DNA of 64,000 nt from Palsa-513 sp050010595 (GTDB lineage: Bacteria > Actinomycetota > Thermoleophilia > Solirubrobacterales > Solirubrobacteraceae), in the NCBI GenBank assembly GCA_050010595.1, contig JBEKKS010000008.1:1-64000 (forward strand), written 5' to 3'. How positions within the stretch are numbered: position 1 is the first letter of the stretch; every line of letters starts with the position of its first letter. Positions 34,986-45,427 of this stretch are shown here, in pieces. A program made the position numbers and the translations under genes. The notes beneath the pieces were generated by a model. That model saw nothing but the letters and a program-made list of their open reading frames with translations, was not told the DNA's origin and made no database searches.

Positions 34986-36380
34986 CTACGCAATCCTCGC
35001 GCGGGCGTAGGCGACCGCGTCGGCGCGGCCATCGACCTCGCCCGTAAAGCTGGCACGCGCCAGATCTGCGAGGAGCTCACCGATCTGGCGCCCAGGCGCG
35101 ATGCCGAGCTCCGACACGAGCTCGTCGCCGCGTAGCGGCGCCTGCGGCGGGCCATCACGGTGCCAGCGAAGCGCTTCGCCGATCACCTCTCGCGCGAGCG
35201 CGAGGTGCGCTTCGATCATCGGCTCAGACCGTGCCCCACGGGTCGCCAAGCGGTCGGCGACCGAGAGCAGCGTGACATCGGCACCGACCGTGCCGCAAGC
35301 ATGCAGGTAGGTGTACAGATCGTCGCGGGAAAGCGGCCCGCGATCGACGAGGAAGCCGAGGCGGAGGTGATGGCGCGTCAGCGCCGCCACATGGGTCCCG
35401 ACACGCGCCGAGGCCCGCAGGCGCCGCATGATCGAACGTGAACGCTCGGCCCCCAGCTCGTCGTGCCGCGGAAAGCCGACGCGCCCGCCGTCGAACACGG
35501 TGCGCGTCTGTGGCTTTGCGATGTCGTGGAGAAGTGCGCCGAAGCGCAGCGCAAGCCCGCGGTCGAGCTCATCGCCGAGTGGCTCGTCGAGCAGGGCCCG
35601 GATCTCCGCACCGCGCGCGGGGCCGAAAACGACCGCCGGATCGTGATCCAGCGCCACAGCCTCCGCGAGGACGGCGAGCGTGTGCTCGCCCACGTCGAGA
35701 TGGTGAAAACGGCTCTGCCCCACCCCCTGTAACGCGTCGAGCTCCGGCAGGACGGCATGGCTCAAGCCGAGCTCGATCAGCATGCGAAGACCGGCGACGG
35801 CACTCTCGCTGTCGATGATCCTCGCGAGCTCAGCGTAGATGCGCTCGGCCGCCACCTCGGCAAGGCGCGGGGCGACACGGAGCGCCTGCGCCCGCGCGTG
35901 CTCGTCCGGAACGAGCGCCAGCTCGCATGCGAACCGCACGAGTCGCAGTGCCCGTAGCGGATCGCTCTCCAGCGAGTCCCCGGCTACGAGCCGCAGGGCC
36001 CCGCGCTCGAGGTCGCTCGCACCGCCGAGCGGATCGACGATCGCTCCGCCAGAAAGCGGCCGGGCCATCGCGTTGACGGTGAAGTCGCGCAGCGCCAGAT
36101 CGCCTTCGATATCACCGCCGCGAAGCGGGTTCAGGTCCGCGTGCCAGCTGCCGTCGCGTGAGACCACGCGCCAGGCGCCGAAGCCGTCCGACAACGAGAA
36201 CGCAAACCCTCGCGCCTTGCGCGCGAGCATCCGCGCGGCCGCCTCGACATCGCCATCGAGCACAAGGTCGAAGTCACCCGGAGGGTTGGCGCCGCGCAGC
36301 TCGTCACGTACCGCACCTCCAACAAGCCACGCTCGTTCTGCGCTCAGCGCGCTGCGCAGCAGCTGGAGCGGCGCGCTCAA
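34986..36380 (-). CDS. CCA tRNA nucleotidyltransferase / poly(A) polymerase family with HD domain
   Basis: The N-terminal polymerase-beta-type domain has LVGGAVRDELRG followed by the catalytic DFDLVLDGD (DxD) and LRDFTVNAMA; the RNA-binding region GDSLESDPLRALRLVRFA follows. A C-terminal HD domain (LLHDIAKPQTR, HH in TRHHLRLG) may be a phosphodiesterase. Enzymes of this class add or repair the 3' CCA of tRNAs; both complete tRNAs in this window lack an encoded CCA. TTG start overlaps the alr stop. Confidence 0.9.
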   Translation of the reverse strand: MSAPLQLLRSALSAERAWLVGGAVRDELRGANPPGDFDLVLDGDVEAAARMLARKARGFAFSLSDGFGAWRVVSRDGSWHADLNPLRGGDIEGDLALRDFTVNAMARPLSGGAIVDPLGGASDLERGALRLVAGDSLESDPLRALRLVRFACELALVPDEHARAQALRVAPRLAEVAAERIYAELARIIDSESAVAGLRMLIELGLSHAVLPELDALQGVGQSRFHHLDVGEHTLAVLAEAVALDHDPAVVFGPARGAEIRALLDEPLGDELDRGLALRFGALLHDIAKPQTRTVFDGGRVGFPRHDELGAERSRSIMRRLRASARVGTHVAALTRHHLRLGFLVDRGPLSRDDLYTYLHACGTVGADVTLLSVADRLATRGARSEPMIEAHLALAREVIGEALRWHRDGPPQAPLRGDELVSELGIAPGRQIGELLADLARASFTGEVDGRADAVAYARARIA

Positions 36381-37489
36381 GCCTCGACCGGCTCGCCATC
36401 GCGATGATATTCGCGGCGCACGCGCTCGCTGACCCCGCAGGTGATCTCGTAGTTGATCGTTCCCGCCAAGCCCGCCAGCTCTTCGGCGGTGATCCTCTCG
36501 CCACCGCCGGCACCGATCAGGATCGCGGCGGAGCCGATCTCGACCCCGCCGCCGCCGCCAACCTCCACCGCGAGATTGTCCATGCTGATCGTGCCCGCGA
36601 ACGGGCGCCTGATGCCGCCAATCAGAGCGTCCGCGCCAGGCGAGAGCACTCGACGCACCCCGTCCGCGTAGCCGATCGGCAGCACTGCGACGACAGTCGG
36701 CTCAGAGGCGATAAAGCGCCGCCCGTAGCCTGCGCTTTCTCCGGGTGCGCACGGTTTGAGCGCTGCCACCCATGAGTGCAGCTCGAGCGCCGGCTCGAGC
36801 CCGTGCGGCGCAGCGTCCACGCCGAACGGGTCGAGGCCATAGAGCGCGACGCCACAGCGAGCCATGTCAAAGCGCGTGCTGCCGGCTGTGAGCAACGCCG
36901 CACTGTTCTCAGCGTGAGCCAGAATCGGACCGTGACGCTCGCGCAACGGCTCGATCCAGGCCGTGAAGCGCTCGCTCTGTTGCTCGAGAAAGCTCGTGTC
37001 GGACTCGTCGGCCGTCGCGAAATGCGTCATCAGCCCCGCGAGCTCGATCGCCTCGCTCGCCAGCGCTCGCGCGACGAGCCGATCGGCGAGCGCGCCATCG
37101 CGCGTGCCGAGGCGCCCCATCCCCGTGTCGAGCTTCACATGGACCCGACCACCGGTCTGCTGCTCGATCCAGTCGAGCATGGTGTCGGTCCAAGCGACGA
37201 CCTCGGCGTCCGCCGCGATCGCCTGCGTCAACTCGTCGCGGCTCAAAGCTCCGAGGACGATGATCGGCGCCGCGACTGCACCCGCACGCAGCTGCGCTGC
37301 CTCCGCGGCGGTCGCAACAGCAAGCATCGTCGCGCCACCCGCGAGGGCAGCGCGCGCGCACTGCAGCGCACCATGTCCGTAGCCGTCGGCCTTGACCACG
37401 GCGCACAGTCGCGGGCTTGCCCGAACGAGCGTCGCCGCGTTGCGTTCGATCGCGGCGAGGTTGACACGTGCCAGCGCGCGCGAGGTCAT
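36377..37489 (-). CDS. alr: alanine racemase
   Basis: PLP-dependent racemase giving D-Ala for peptidoglycan. PLP lysine is Lys33 in AVVKADGYGHG; the second-domain Tyr is in GESAGYGRRF, followed by VLPIGYADGV. Length 370 aa is standard. ATGA overlap with the nnr gene before it and TTGA overlap with the next gene show tight coupling. Confidence 0.96.
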   Translation of the reverse strand: MTSRALARVNLAAIERNAATLVRASPRLCAVVKADGYGHGALQCARAALAGGATMLAVATAAEAAQLRAGAVAAPIIVLGALSRDELTQAIAADAEVVAWTDTMLDWIEQQTGGRVHVKLDTGMGRLGTRDGALADRLVARALASEAIELAGLMTHFATADESDTSFLEQQSERFTAWIEPLRERHGPILAHAENSAALLTAGSTRFDMARCGVALYGLDPFGVDAAPHGLEPALELHSWVAALKPCAPGESAGYGRRFIASEPTVVAVLPIGYADGVRRVLSPGADALIGGIRRPFAGTISMDNLAVEVGGGGGVEIGSAAILIGAGGGERITAEELAGLAGTINYEITCGVSERVRREYHRDGEPVEA

Positions 37490-39000
37490 CGGGAGCGCAC
37501 CGCCGAGAGCTCGGCGATGACATCCGACGCGATCATGCCGTCGCGGCCGTGGCGCTGTGCAGCACGCAGCGCGGCGAGGGCGTGCAGGCGCACGGCTGCG
37601 CAGGCTGCCGTGAAGGGCTCGATGCCGCTGGCCAGGAGGGCCCCGACCACGCCCGAGAGAACGTCACCGGTGCCCGCCGTCGCGAGGGCGGGCGTGGCGC
37701 CGGGACTGACCGCGACGCGTCCTGCGGGATGGACGATCAGGGTGTCATCACCCTTCAACACGACGATCGCGGCGCCCTCGCGGGCAGCTTCTCGCGCGTG
37801 GCGCAAGCGCTCGGCCGCAACCTCGTGCGAGCTGACGCCAAGCAGCCGCCCGAGCTCGCCTTCGTGCGGCGTGATCACGAGCGGTACCGTGCGTTCCTGC
37901 GCGAGGCGCGCGAGCTCGCCCGAGTACGCACTCAACCCGTCAGCGTCGAGCACGATGGGCAGCGAAGCCTGCGCGACCGCCCCGCGCACGAACGCGAGCG
38001 CGCCATCACTGCGGCCGATGCCCGGTCCGATGACCAGAGCCCCCCCGCGCTCCGTGGCGCTCAGCAGGCGATCCAGCCCGTCCGTCGTCAGCGACCCACC
38101 GTCGTCGGGCAGCGCGATCGTCATCACCTCGAGCAGGCGCGACTCGAAGATCAGCGACAACGACGCGGGAATCGTCGCGGTGACGTAACCCGCGCCCGCG
38201 CGCTGCGCGGCGAGCGCGGCCATGCACGGCGCGCCGGTGAGACCGGGCGAGCCCCCAGCGACGAGCACCTGACCGCTCGTGAACTTCGTCGAAGCGCTCT
38301 GACGGCGTGGCAGCTCGTCGAGCAGCGCACCACGGATCAGCCCGATGTCAGGCTCGATCGGGGCCGAGTCGGGAATGCCAATGTCGATCACGCGCACTTC
38401 CCCGGCGTGGCTCTTACCCGGTTCGATCCAGAGGCCCGGCTTGGCCGCATGGAACGTGGCGGTGGCACGCGCGTTGATCGCACGACCCGCGATCGTGCCG
38501 CTCGATGCGTCGACCCCGCTTGGCACGTCGACAGCCAGAACCGCGGCGCCACAAGCGTTGATCGCATCGATCGCGGCCGCCACCGCTCCGCGCGGCTCGC
38601 CGCCCGCGCCGGTTCCCAGCAGTGCGTCGAGGACGAGCGTCGCGTCCTCGCGGAGTGTGCCCTCGAGCTGCTGCGGCGGTGATCCCGGTAGTCGCTCGAG
38701 GTTCGCGCGCGCGTCACCCGTGAGCCCGTCAACCTCACCCGCAAACAGAACGTCCACCTCGCGCCCGGCCTCGCGCAGCAGTCGCGCGGCGACCAGGCCG
38801 TCACCACCGTTGTTGCCCTTGCCGGCGACAACAACGACCGGTCCGCTTGGAGCGAGCTCCCCGGCGAGCAGCGCGAGCCCAGACCCGGCGCGCTCCATCA
38901 ACTCGAGCGACGGGACGCCCTGCTCGCCGATCGCCCATGCGTCGATCGCGCGCATCTGATCCGCATCGGGCAGCGGATCAAGCCACGCCGGGAGACTCAC
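37486..39000 (-). CDS. nnr: bifunctional NAD(P)H-hydrate epimerase / ADP-dependent dehydratase
   Basis: Repairs hydrated NADH and NADPH. The N-terminal half (residues ~1-215) is the YjeF-type epimerase with VVVAGKGNNGGDGLVAARLL. The C-terminal half is the ribokinase-like dehydratase with GPGIGRSDGAL, ITPHEGELGRL and ATAGTGDVLSGVVGALLA. Length (504) fits the fused form. Start GTG overlaps the acpS stop. Confidence 0.95.
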   Translation of the reverse strand: MSLPAWLDPLPDADQMRAIDAWAIGEQGVPSLELMERAGSGLALLAGELAPSGPVVVVAGKGNNGGDGLVAARLLREAGREVDVLFAGEVDGLTGDARANLERLPGSPPQQLEGTLREDATLVLDALLGTGAGGEPRGAVAAAIDAINACGAAVLAVDVPSGVDASSGTIAGRAINARATATFHAAKPGLWIEPGKSHAGEVRVIDIGIPDSAPIEPDIGLIRGALLDELPRRQSASTKFTSGQVLVAGGSPGLTGAPCMAALAAQRAGAGYVTATIPASLSLIFESRLLEVMTIALPDDGGSLTTDGLDRLLSATERGGALVIGPGIGRSDGALAFVRGAVAQASLPIVLDADGLSAYSGELARLAQERTVPLVITPHEGELGRLLGVSSHEVAAERLRHAREAAREGAAIVVLKGDDTLIVHPAGRVAVSPGATPALATAGTGDVLSGVVGALLASGIEPFTAACAAVRLHALAALRAAQRHGRDGMIASDVIAELSAVRSR

Positions 39001-39371
39001 CGCAGCACCGCCACAGCGCCCGCAAGCTCGCGCGAGTGGGTCAACGAAACCGAGACCTCCACGCCCAGCTCCTGCGCGCGCGCCAGCGCCGCTCCATGCA
39101 GCGCGAGCCCGACGCCGGCGCCACCGCCCAGCACCTCGACATCGCGAGGCTCCATCGCCGCCAGCCCAAGCGCTTTCGTCACGGCCTCCTTCGCACAGAA
39201 CCGCGCCGCGAGATGCTCCCCCGGCCGCGCCCGCGACCGCGAATACTCGAGCTCCCCTTCCGTAAAGAGGCGCAACGCCAGGCCCGGCCGCCGCTCGAGC
39301 GCACGCTCCATCCGCTCGATCTCCAAGAGATCAAGTCCCACACTTGGAGTTCCACGCTGAGCGCCAGGCAT
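38997..39371 (-). CDS. acpS: holo-[acyl-carrier-protein] synthase
   Basis: Transfers phosphopantetheine from CoA to AcpP. Motifs: VGLDLLEIERME (metal Asp) and EHLAARFCAKEAVTKALG (catalytic Glu/Lys), with a C-terminal VSLTHSRELAGAVAVL. 124 residues, as expected. It sits between glmS and nnr, the usual actinobacterial position, and its target acpP is at about 3.7 kb. Confidence 0.95.
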   Translation of the reverse strand: MPGAQRGTPSVGLDLLEIERMERALERRPGLALRLFTEGELEYSRSRARPGEHLAARFCAKEAVTKALGLAAMEPRDVEVLGGGAGVGLALHGAALARAQELGVEVSVSLTHSRELAGAVAVLR

Positions 39372-39421
39372 CTTCCGAGTCCGAGGCTACACACCTCACA
39401 GCGCGCATACAGCGGCGAGGA

Positions 39422-39442
39422 TGGCCGGCCACAGGCCGGCCA
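39422..39442. terminator. 9-bp hairpin after glmS
   Basis: TGGCCGGCC and GGCCGGCCA flank the loop ACA, just past the glmS stop on the minus strand and before acpS. There is no T-run, so it may be a weak or Rho-dependent end, or only an mRNA-stabilising stem. Confidence 0.4.
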
Positions 39443-39448
39443 CCGCAG

Positions 39449-41287
<1,839 letters not shown>

Positions 41288-41296
41288 CAGCCGAGC

Positions 41297-42625
41297 CTAC
41301 CCCAGCTCATCCCGAACGATCGCAACGAGACGGCCGCAGACTGCCTGAGCCTCCTGCGCACTCGGTGCCTCTACCATCACGCGGACCACGGGCTCCGTTC
41401 CGCTCGGCCGGACGAGCACACGACCACGACCGGCGAGCCCAGCCGACTCGCGCTCGATCGCTGCGTGGACGGCGCCAGCTTCCTCGAGTGCGCCGCGCTC
41501 GCGGACCGCGACGTTCACGAGCTGCTGTGGCAGCTTCTCGATCCGTGGTCGGTCGCGCAGATCACGCCCGCCGAGCGCTTCGAGTACGAGCAGCGCTGAG
41601 GCGATCCCGTCGCCGGATGGCGCGAAGCCGAGCTCGATGAGGTGGCCTGACTGCTCGCCACCGAGCGCGAACCCTCGCTCGCGCAGCGCCTCGAGCACGT
41701 AGCGGTCGCCGACTGCCGTCGTGACGACCTCGATCCCTGCCTCGCGGAGCGCGGCAACGATCGCGAAGTTGGTCATCACAGTGATCGCAAGCCCCCTCCC
41801 GGGGAGCCTGCCGTCCTCGAGCAGATGCAGCGCGATCAGCGTCAACAACTCGTCGCCGTCCACCAGCGTTCCGTCGCGATCGACCGCCAGCACGCGGTCG
41901 CCGTCACCGTCGAAAGCAAAGCCGATGTCGTGCCCGCCCTGGACGACGGCGGCAGCGAGCGCCTCGATGTGCGTCGAGCCGCAGCCGTCGTTGATGTTGC
42001 GCCCATCGGGGTCGACGCCGATCGTCGACACGCGCGCACCGAAACGCTCGAAGACACCCGGCGCGACAGCGTAGGTCGCGCCGTTCGCGCAGTCGAGCAG
42101 GACGTTCACACCGTCGAGGCGCAGCGACTGGAAGCGGTGATGCAGATCGCGAATGTAATCCGCAGCCGCGCCGTGCAGTGGGCGTATGCGCCCCACAGAC
42201 GCCGCCCCCATCCCCTCCTCGTCGAGGTGCTCCTCGATCGCATGCTCGCGCGCGTCCGACAGCTTGAAGCCGTCAGCACCGAAGAACTTGATGCCGTTGT
42301 CGCTGTAGACGTTGTGCGACGCCGAGAGCACGACACCGAGATCGAGCCGGTGGCGGCGGATCAGCAGCGATGCGGCCGGAGTCGGGAGGACGCCGCCAAG
42401 CAGGACCTCCGCCCCCGCCGATGCAAGACCGGCGGCGATCGCCGCCTCGAGCATCTCGCCGCTCTCGCGCGTGTCGCGGACGACCAGCACGCGCGGATTG
42501 GAGATACCACTCTGTAGGACCGCGGCCCGCCCAAGCGACAGCGACAGCGCCGCAGTGATCTCGCTTCCGGCTACTCCCCGGACACCATCTGTGCCGAACA
42601 GCCTGCGCGCTACCTGACCCGCCAC
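41297..42625 (-). CDS. glmM: phosphoglucosamine mutase
   Basis: Converts glucosamine-6-P to glucosamine-1-P. N-terminal RLFGTDGVRGVAG, phosphoserine loop VLSASHNVYSDNGIKFFG (Ser103), metal-binding DGDGDRVLAVD, sugar loop GEQSGHLI, and C-terminal VRPSGTEPVVRVMVEA. The residue after SASHN is Val instead of the usual Pro. 442 aa, typical. It lies 12 bases behind rpsI. Confidence 0.97.
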   Translation of the reverse strand: MAGQVARRLFGTDGVRGVAGSEITAALSLSLGRAAVLQSGISNPRVLVVRDTRESGEMLEAAIAAGLASAGAEVLLGGVLPTPAASLLIRRHRLDLGVVLSASHNVYSDNGIKFFGADGFKLSDAREHAIEEHLDEEGMGAASVGRIRPLHGAAADYIRDLHHRFQSLRLDGVNVLLDCANGATYAVAPGVFERFGARVSTIGVDPDGRNINDGCGSTHIEALAAAVVQGGHDIGFAFDGDGDRVLAVDRDGTLVDGDELLTLIALHLLEDGRLPGRGLAITVMTNFAIVAALREAGIEVVTTAVGDRYVLEALRERGFALGGEQSGHLIELGFAPSGDGIASALLVLEALGGRDLRDRPRIEKLPQQLVNVAVRERGALEEAGAVHAAIERESAGLAGRGRVLVRPSGTEPVVRVMVEAPSAQEAQAVCGRLVAIVRDELG

Positions 42626-42637
42626 GAGGCGAGGAAC

Positions 42638-43435
42638 CTAGCGCTTCGAGAACTGCGGACGCTTACGCGCCTTCTTGAGACCCGCCTTCTTGCGCTCCTT
42701 GGCGCGGGCGTCGCGGGTCAGGAACCCACGCCGCTTGAGCTCACCACGCAGGTTCGGGTCGGCTTCGAGCAGCGCCCGCGAGATGCCGTGACGTAGCGCA
42801 CCGGCCTGAGCCGAGACACCGCCGCCCTCCATCCGTGCGACAACGTCCATTCGCGCCTCGTAGCCGACCGTCTCGAGCGGCTGACGAATGTTGCGCTGCA
42901 GCGTGTCCCGCGGGAAATACTGCTCGAGCGTGCGACCGTTGATCGTGTAGGTCCCGCTGCCGGGGCGCAGGGTGACACGGGCGATCGCGGTCTTGCGCTT
43001 GCCGGTCGCGCGGTAGCGCGCATCGGCACCCAGGTCGATCGCAACCTGCTCGATCGGCTCGACGACCACAACCTCCTCGAGGATCTCGGGCTCGCTGGGC
43101 GCGTCCGGCTCGGCATCCTCGTCGTAGCCGTAAGGCGACTCGGACGCAAGCGGATCAACCCCCTCGGGGACGATGTCCACCTCGAGGTCCGCCCCCGGAA
43201 CCACCGGCGGCTCGGCCGGACGCTCGTCGGGTGCCTTGCGCTGCGGGCGCGAGGACGGCCGCTCAGCGGCGGGCTCGGGCGCGGGCTGCTCGGCAACGGG
43301 CTCGCTGGCCGGCTCTTCGGTGGGTGTCTCCGCGGCGACGGGCTCCTCGACGGGCGTTTCCTCGGCGACGGGCTCCTCGACGGGCGCGACGACCTCCTCG
43401 ACGCCGTCTGCCGGCTGTTCGATCTCGTCGCTCAT
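42638..43435 (-). CDS. rpsI: 30S ribosomal protein S9 with long acidic N-terminal extension
   Basis: The C-terminal ~125 residues are a normal S9: YRATGKRKTAIARVTL, IREFP-equivalent FPRDTLQRNIRQPL, GGGVSAQAGALRHGISRAL, and the basic tail ending RPQFSKR that reaches the ribosomal P site. In front are 140 extra residues, acidic and rich in Glu, Pro, Ala and Val with EEPVAE-type repeats. The ATG overlaps the rplM stop (TGATG), so the extension is probably translated. S9 is normally ~130 aa. Confidence 0.95.
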   Translation of the reverse strand: MSDEIEQPADGVEEVVAPVEEPVAEETPVEEPVAAETPTEEPASEPVAEQPAPEPAAERPSSRPQRKAPDERPAEPPVVPGADLEVDIVPEGVDPLASESPYGYDEDAEPDAPSEPEILEEVVVVEPIEQVAIDLGADARYRATGKRKTAIARVTLRPGSGTYTINGRTLEQYFPRDTLQRNIRQPLETVGYEARMDVVARMEGGGVSAQAGALRHGISRALLEADPNLRGELKRRGFLTRDARAKERKKAGLKKARKRPQFSKR

Positions 43436-43869
43436 CAGCTGCGGAGGTCCAGTTCGCCCGGCCGCTGGGCCTGGTGCGGGTGGTCCGGACCGGCGTAGAT
43501 CTTGAGCTTGGTCAGCTGCTTCCGCGCGAGACGGTTGCGCGGCATCATCCCCTTGACGGCCAGACGCAGGACCTCTTCGGGTCGGCGCTGGATCATCTCG
43601 TCGAAGGTGCGCGTGTGCAGGCCGCCGGGATAGCCGGAGTGGCGGTGATAGAGCTTGGTCGCGCGCTTGCTACCCGTCACCGCGACCTTCTCGGCATTGA
43701 CGACCACAACGAAGTCGCCGGTGTCGATGTGCGGCGTGTAGACGGCCTTGCGCTTGCCGCGGAGGGTGTCGGCGATCTGCGTAGCGAGACGCCCGAGCGT
43801 CTTGCCGGAGGCGTCGACGACGTACCAGTCGCGCTGGCGATCGCTCGGTTTGGCCACGTAGGTCTTCAT
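43435..43869 (-). CDS. rplM: 50S ribosomal protein L13
   Basis: 144-residue L13: WYVVDASGKTLGRLATQIAD, YTPHIDTGDFVVVVNAEKV, KLYHRHSGYPGGL and VKGMMPRNRLARKQLTKLKIYAG. It is the first gene of the operon. The ATG has no recognisable ribosome-binding site; a hairpin and U-tract lie directly in front. Confidence 0.98.
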   Translation of the reverse strand: MKTYVAKPSDRQRDWYVVDASGKTLGRLATQIADTLRGKRKAVYTPHIDTGDFVVVVNAEKVAVTGSKRATKLYHRHSGYPGGLHTRTFDEMIQRRPEEVLRLAVKGMMPRNRLARKQLTKLKIYAGPDHPHQAQRPGELDLRS

Positions 43870-43874
43870 CGCAC

Positions 43875-43902
43875 AAAAATCGCCACGCGAGGTCGCGCGG
43901 CG
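43875..43902 (-). terminator. attenuator-like hairpin and U-tract in the rplM leader
   Basis: On the minus strand, CGCCGCGCG and CGCGTGGCG (one G-U pair) close the loop ACCT, followed directly by ATTTTT and, five bases later, the rplM ATG. With the likely -10 box just upstream, the hairpin would begin almost at the transcript's 5' end. Autogenous control by L13 is known in other bacteria, so a leader control element is plausible. Confidence 0.55.
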
Positions 43903-43911
43903 CGACGCCTG

Positions 43912-43917
43912 ATCATA
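43912..43917 (-). promoter_or_regulatory. candidate -10 box of the rplM operon
   Basis: TATGAT on the minus strand, with TGCAAC 17 bases upstream as a weak -35 match. It would place the transcription start near 43905. Confidence 0.4.
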
Positions 43918-43971
43918 GAGGAAGCGGCTCCTCCGTTGCACCCGCCGCCTTCCTGCAATGATGCGGCCGCG

Positions 43972-44637
43972 ATGAGCAGTGAAGATTGGCGCGTCGAGAC
44001 AAGGCTCGCAGACAGCGGTGCGGCGAAGCAGCTCCACGCCGCCGCGGGTGCGGCAAAGCTCTACGCGCACGCGCGCGTAGAGCTCTACGGCAGGGCGTCG
44101 CTGAGTCACGACGACGACCGCGTCTTCGCTTACGCTGACACGCGCGAGCACGCGCAGGCGGCGCAGCAGGCGCTGGAGGCACTCGCGGCGCAGGAGGGCT
44201 TGTCGGCAAGCTACACGCTGCAGCGATGGCATCCGCTGGCCGAGCGCTGGGAGGACCCCGACGTGCCGCTACCGAGTGATCCAGCTGCGGTCGCGGAGGA
44301 AGAGTCCGAGGGTGCGCAGTCGGACCGCGAGCTCGAGTCCGAGGAGGCCAAGCGCACCGGCGTACCGGAGTTCGAGGTCCGCGTCACGCTGCCGACCCAT
44401 TCCGACGCCGTCGCGCTCGCCAAGAAGCTGGCCGCCGAGAGCATCCCGAGCCAGCGTCACTGGCACTTCCTGCTGATCGGCGCTTGGACCGAGGACGACG
44501 CCAACCTGCTTGCCGAGCGAATCCGCGCCGACGCGCCCGCCGGCAGCGAGGTCCGCGTCGAGAACACGCTCGCCTACATCCTCAGCCAAGAGCCGCACAG
44601 CAAGGCGCTCGCCGCGAACCCGTTCGTGCTGTTCTAA
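43972..44637 (+). CDS. hypothetical protein, 221 aa, two-part alpha/beta
   Basis: Two similar halves, each beginning with a RVE/RV strand (VETRLADSGAAKQLHAAAG and FEVRVTLPTHSDAVALAKKLAAE), are joined by an acidic linker (EEESEGAQSDRELESEE). The pattern suggests a duplicated ferredoxin-like or SPOR-like fold. No enzyme motif is seen. It is divergent from rplM, and the ATG at 43972 is the first that avoids the opposite gene. Confidence 0.75.
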   Translation: MSSEDWRVETRLADSGAAKQLHAAAGAAKLYAHARVELYGRASLSHDDDRVFAYADTREHAQAAQQALEALAAQEGLSASYTLQRWHPLAERWEDPDVPLPSDPAAVAEEESEGAQSDRELESEEAKRTGVPEFEVRVTLPTHSDAVALAKKLAAESIPSQRHWHFLLIGAWTEDDANLLAERIRADAPAGSEVRVENTLAYILSQEPHSKALAANPFVLF

Positions 44638-44648
44638 GACCCGCGCAA

Positions 44649-44679
44649 CCTACGCCGGCGCCGTTGTTCGGCGTGTAGG
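44649..44679. terminator. imperfect hairpin between convergent genes
   Basis: CCTACGCCG pairs with CGGCGTGTAGG apart from a 2-base bulge, around an 11-base loop, in the 56-base gap between the 221-aa gene and the collagen-like gene. A shared transcription end is possible; no T-run is present. Confidence 0.3.
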
Positions 44680-44693
44680 GCCAGCTCTGCCCG

Positions 44694-45308
<615 letters not shown>

Positions 45309-45348
45309 CGATAACCCCTCTTTGTCGATCTTGCCTGCCCGTCATTGA

Positions 45349-45372
45349 GGCCGGCGCGCATGCGCGCCGGCC
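45349..45372. repeat. perfect 24-base palindrome, first of three
   Basis: Twelve-base arms GGCCGGCGCGCA / TGCGCGCCGGCC meet at a GCATGC centre. It shares GGCC with the next palindrome. Confidence 0.8.
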
Positions 45373-45400
45373 CCGACCGGTGCATGCACCGGTCGGGGCC
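45369..45400. repeat. perfect 32-base palindrome, second of three
   Basis: Sixteen-base arms GGCCCCGACCGGTGCA and reverse complement, centre TGCATGCA. This is the longest of the three. Confidence 0.8.
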
Positions 45401-45420
45401 GGGGGCGCATGCGCCCCCGG
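45399..45420. repeat. perfect 22-base palindrome, third of three
   Basis: Eleven-base arms CCGGGGGCGCA and reverse complement, centre GCATGC. It lies 7 bases beyond the guaA stop codon on the minus strand. Confidence 0.8.
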
Positions 45421-45427
45421 GGTCAGA

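Noticed and set aside
36776..38682. Long plus-strand ORFs opposite alr and nnr
   Set aside because: High-GC shadow frames: Arg/Ser-rich, no motifs, opposite well-supported genes.
41288..41296. glmS ribozyme or riboswitch before glmS
   Set aside because: Only 9 bases separate glmM and glmS, too short for the element.
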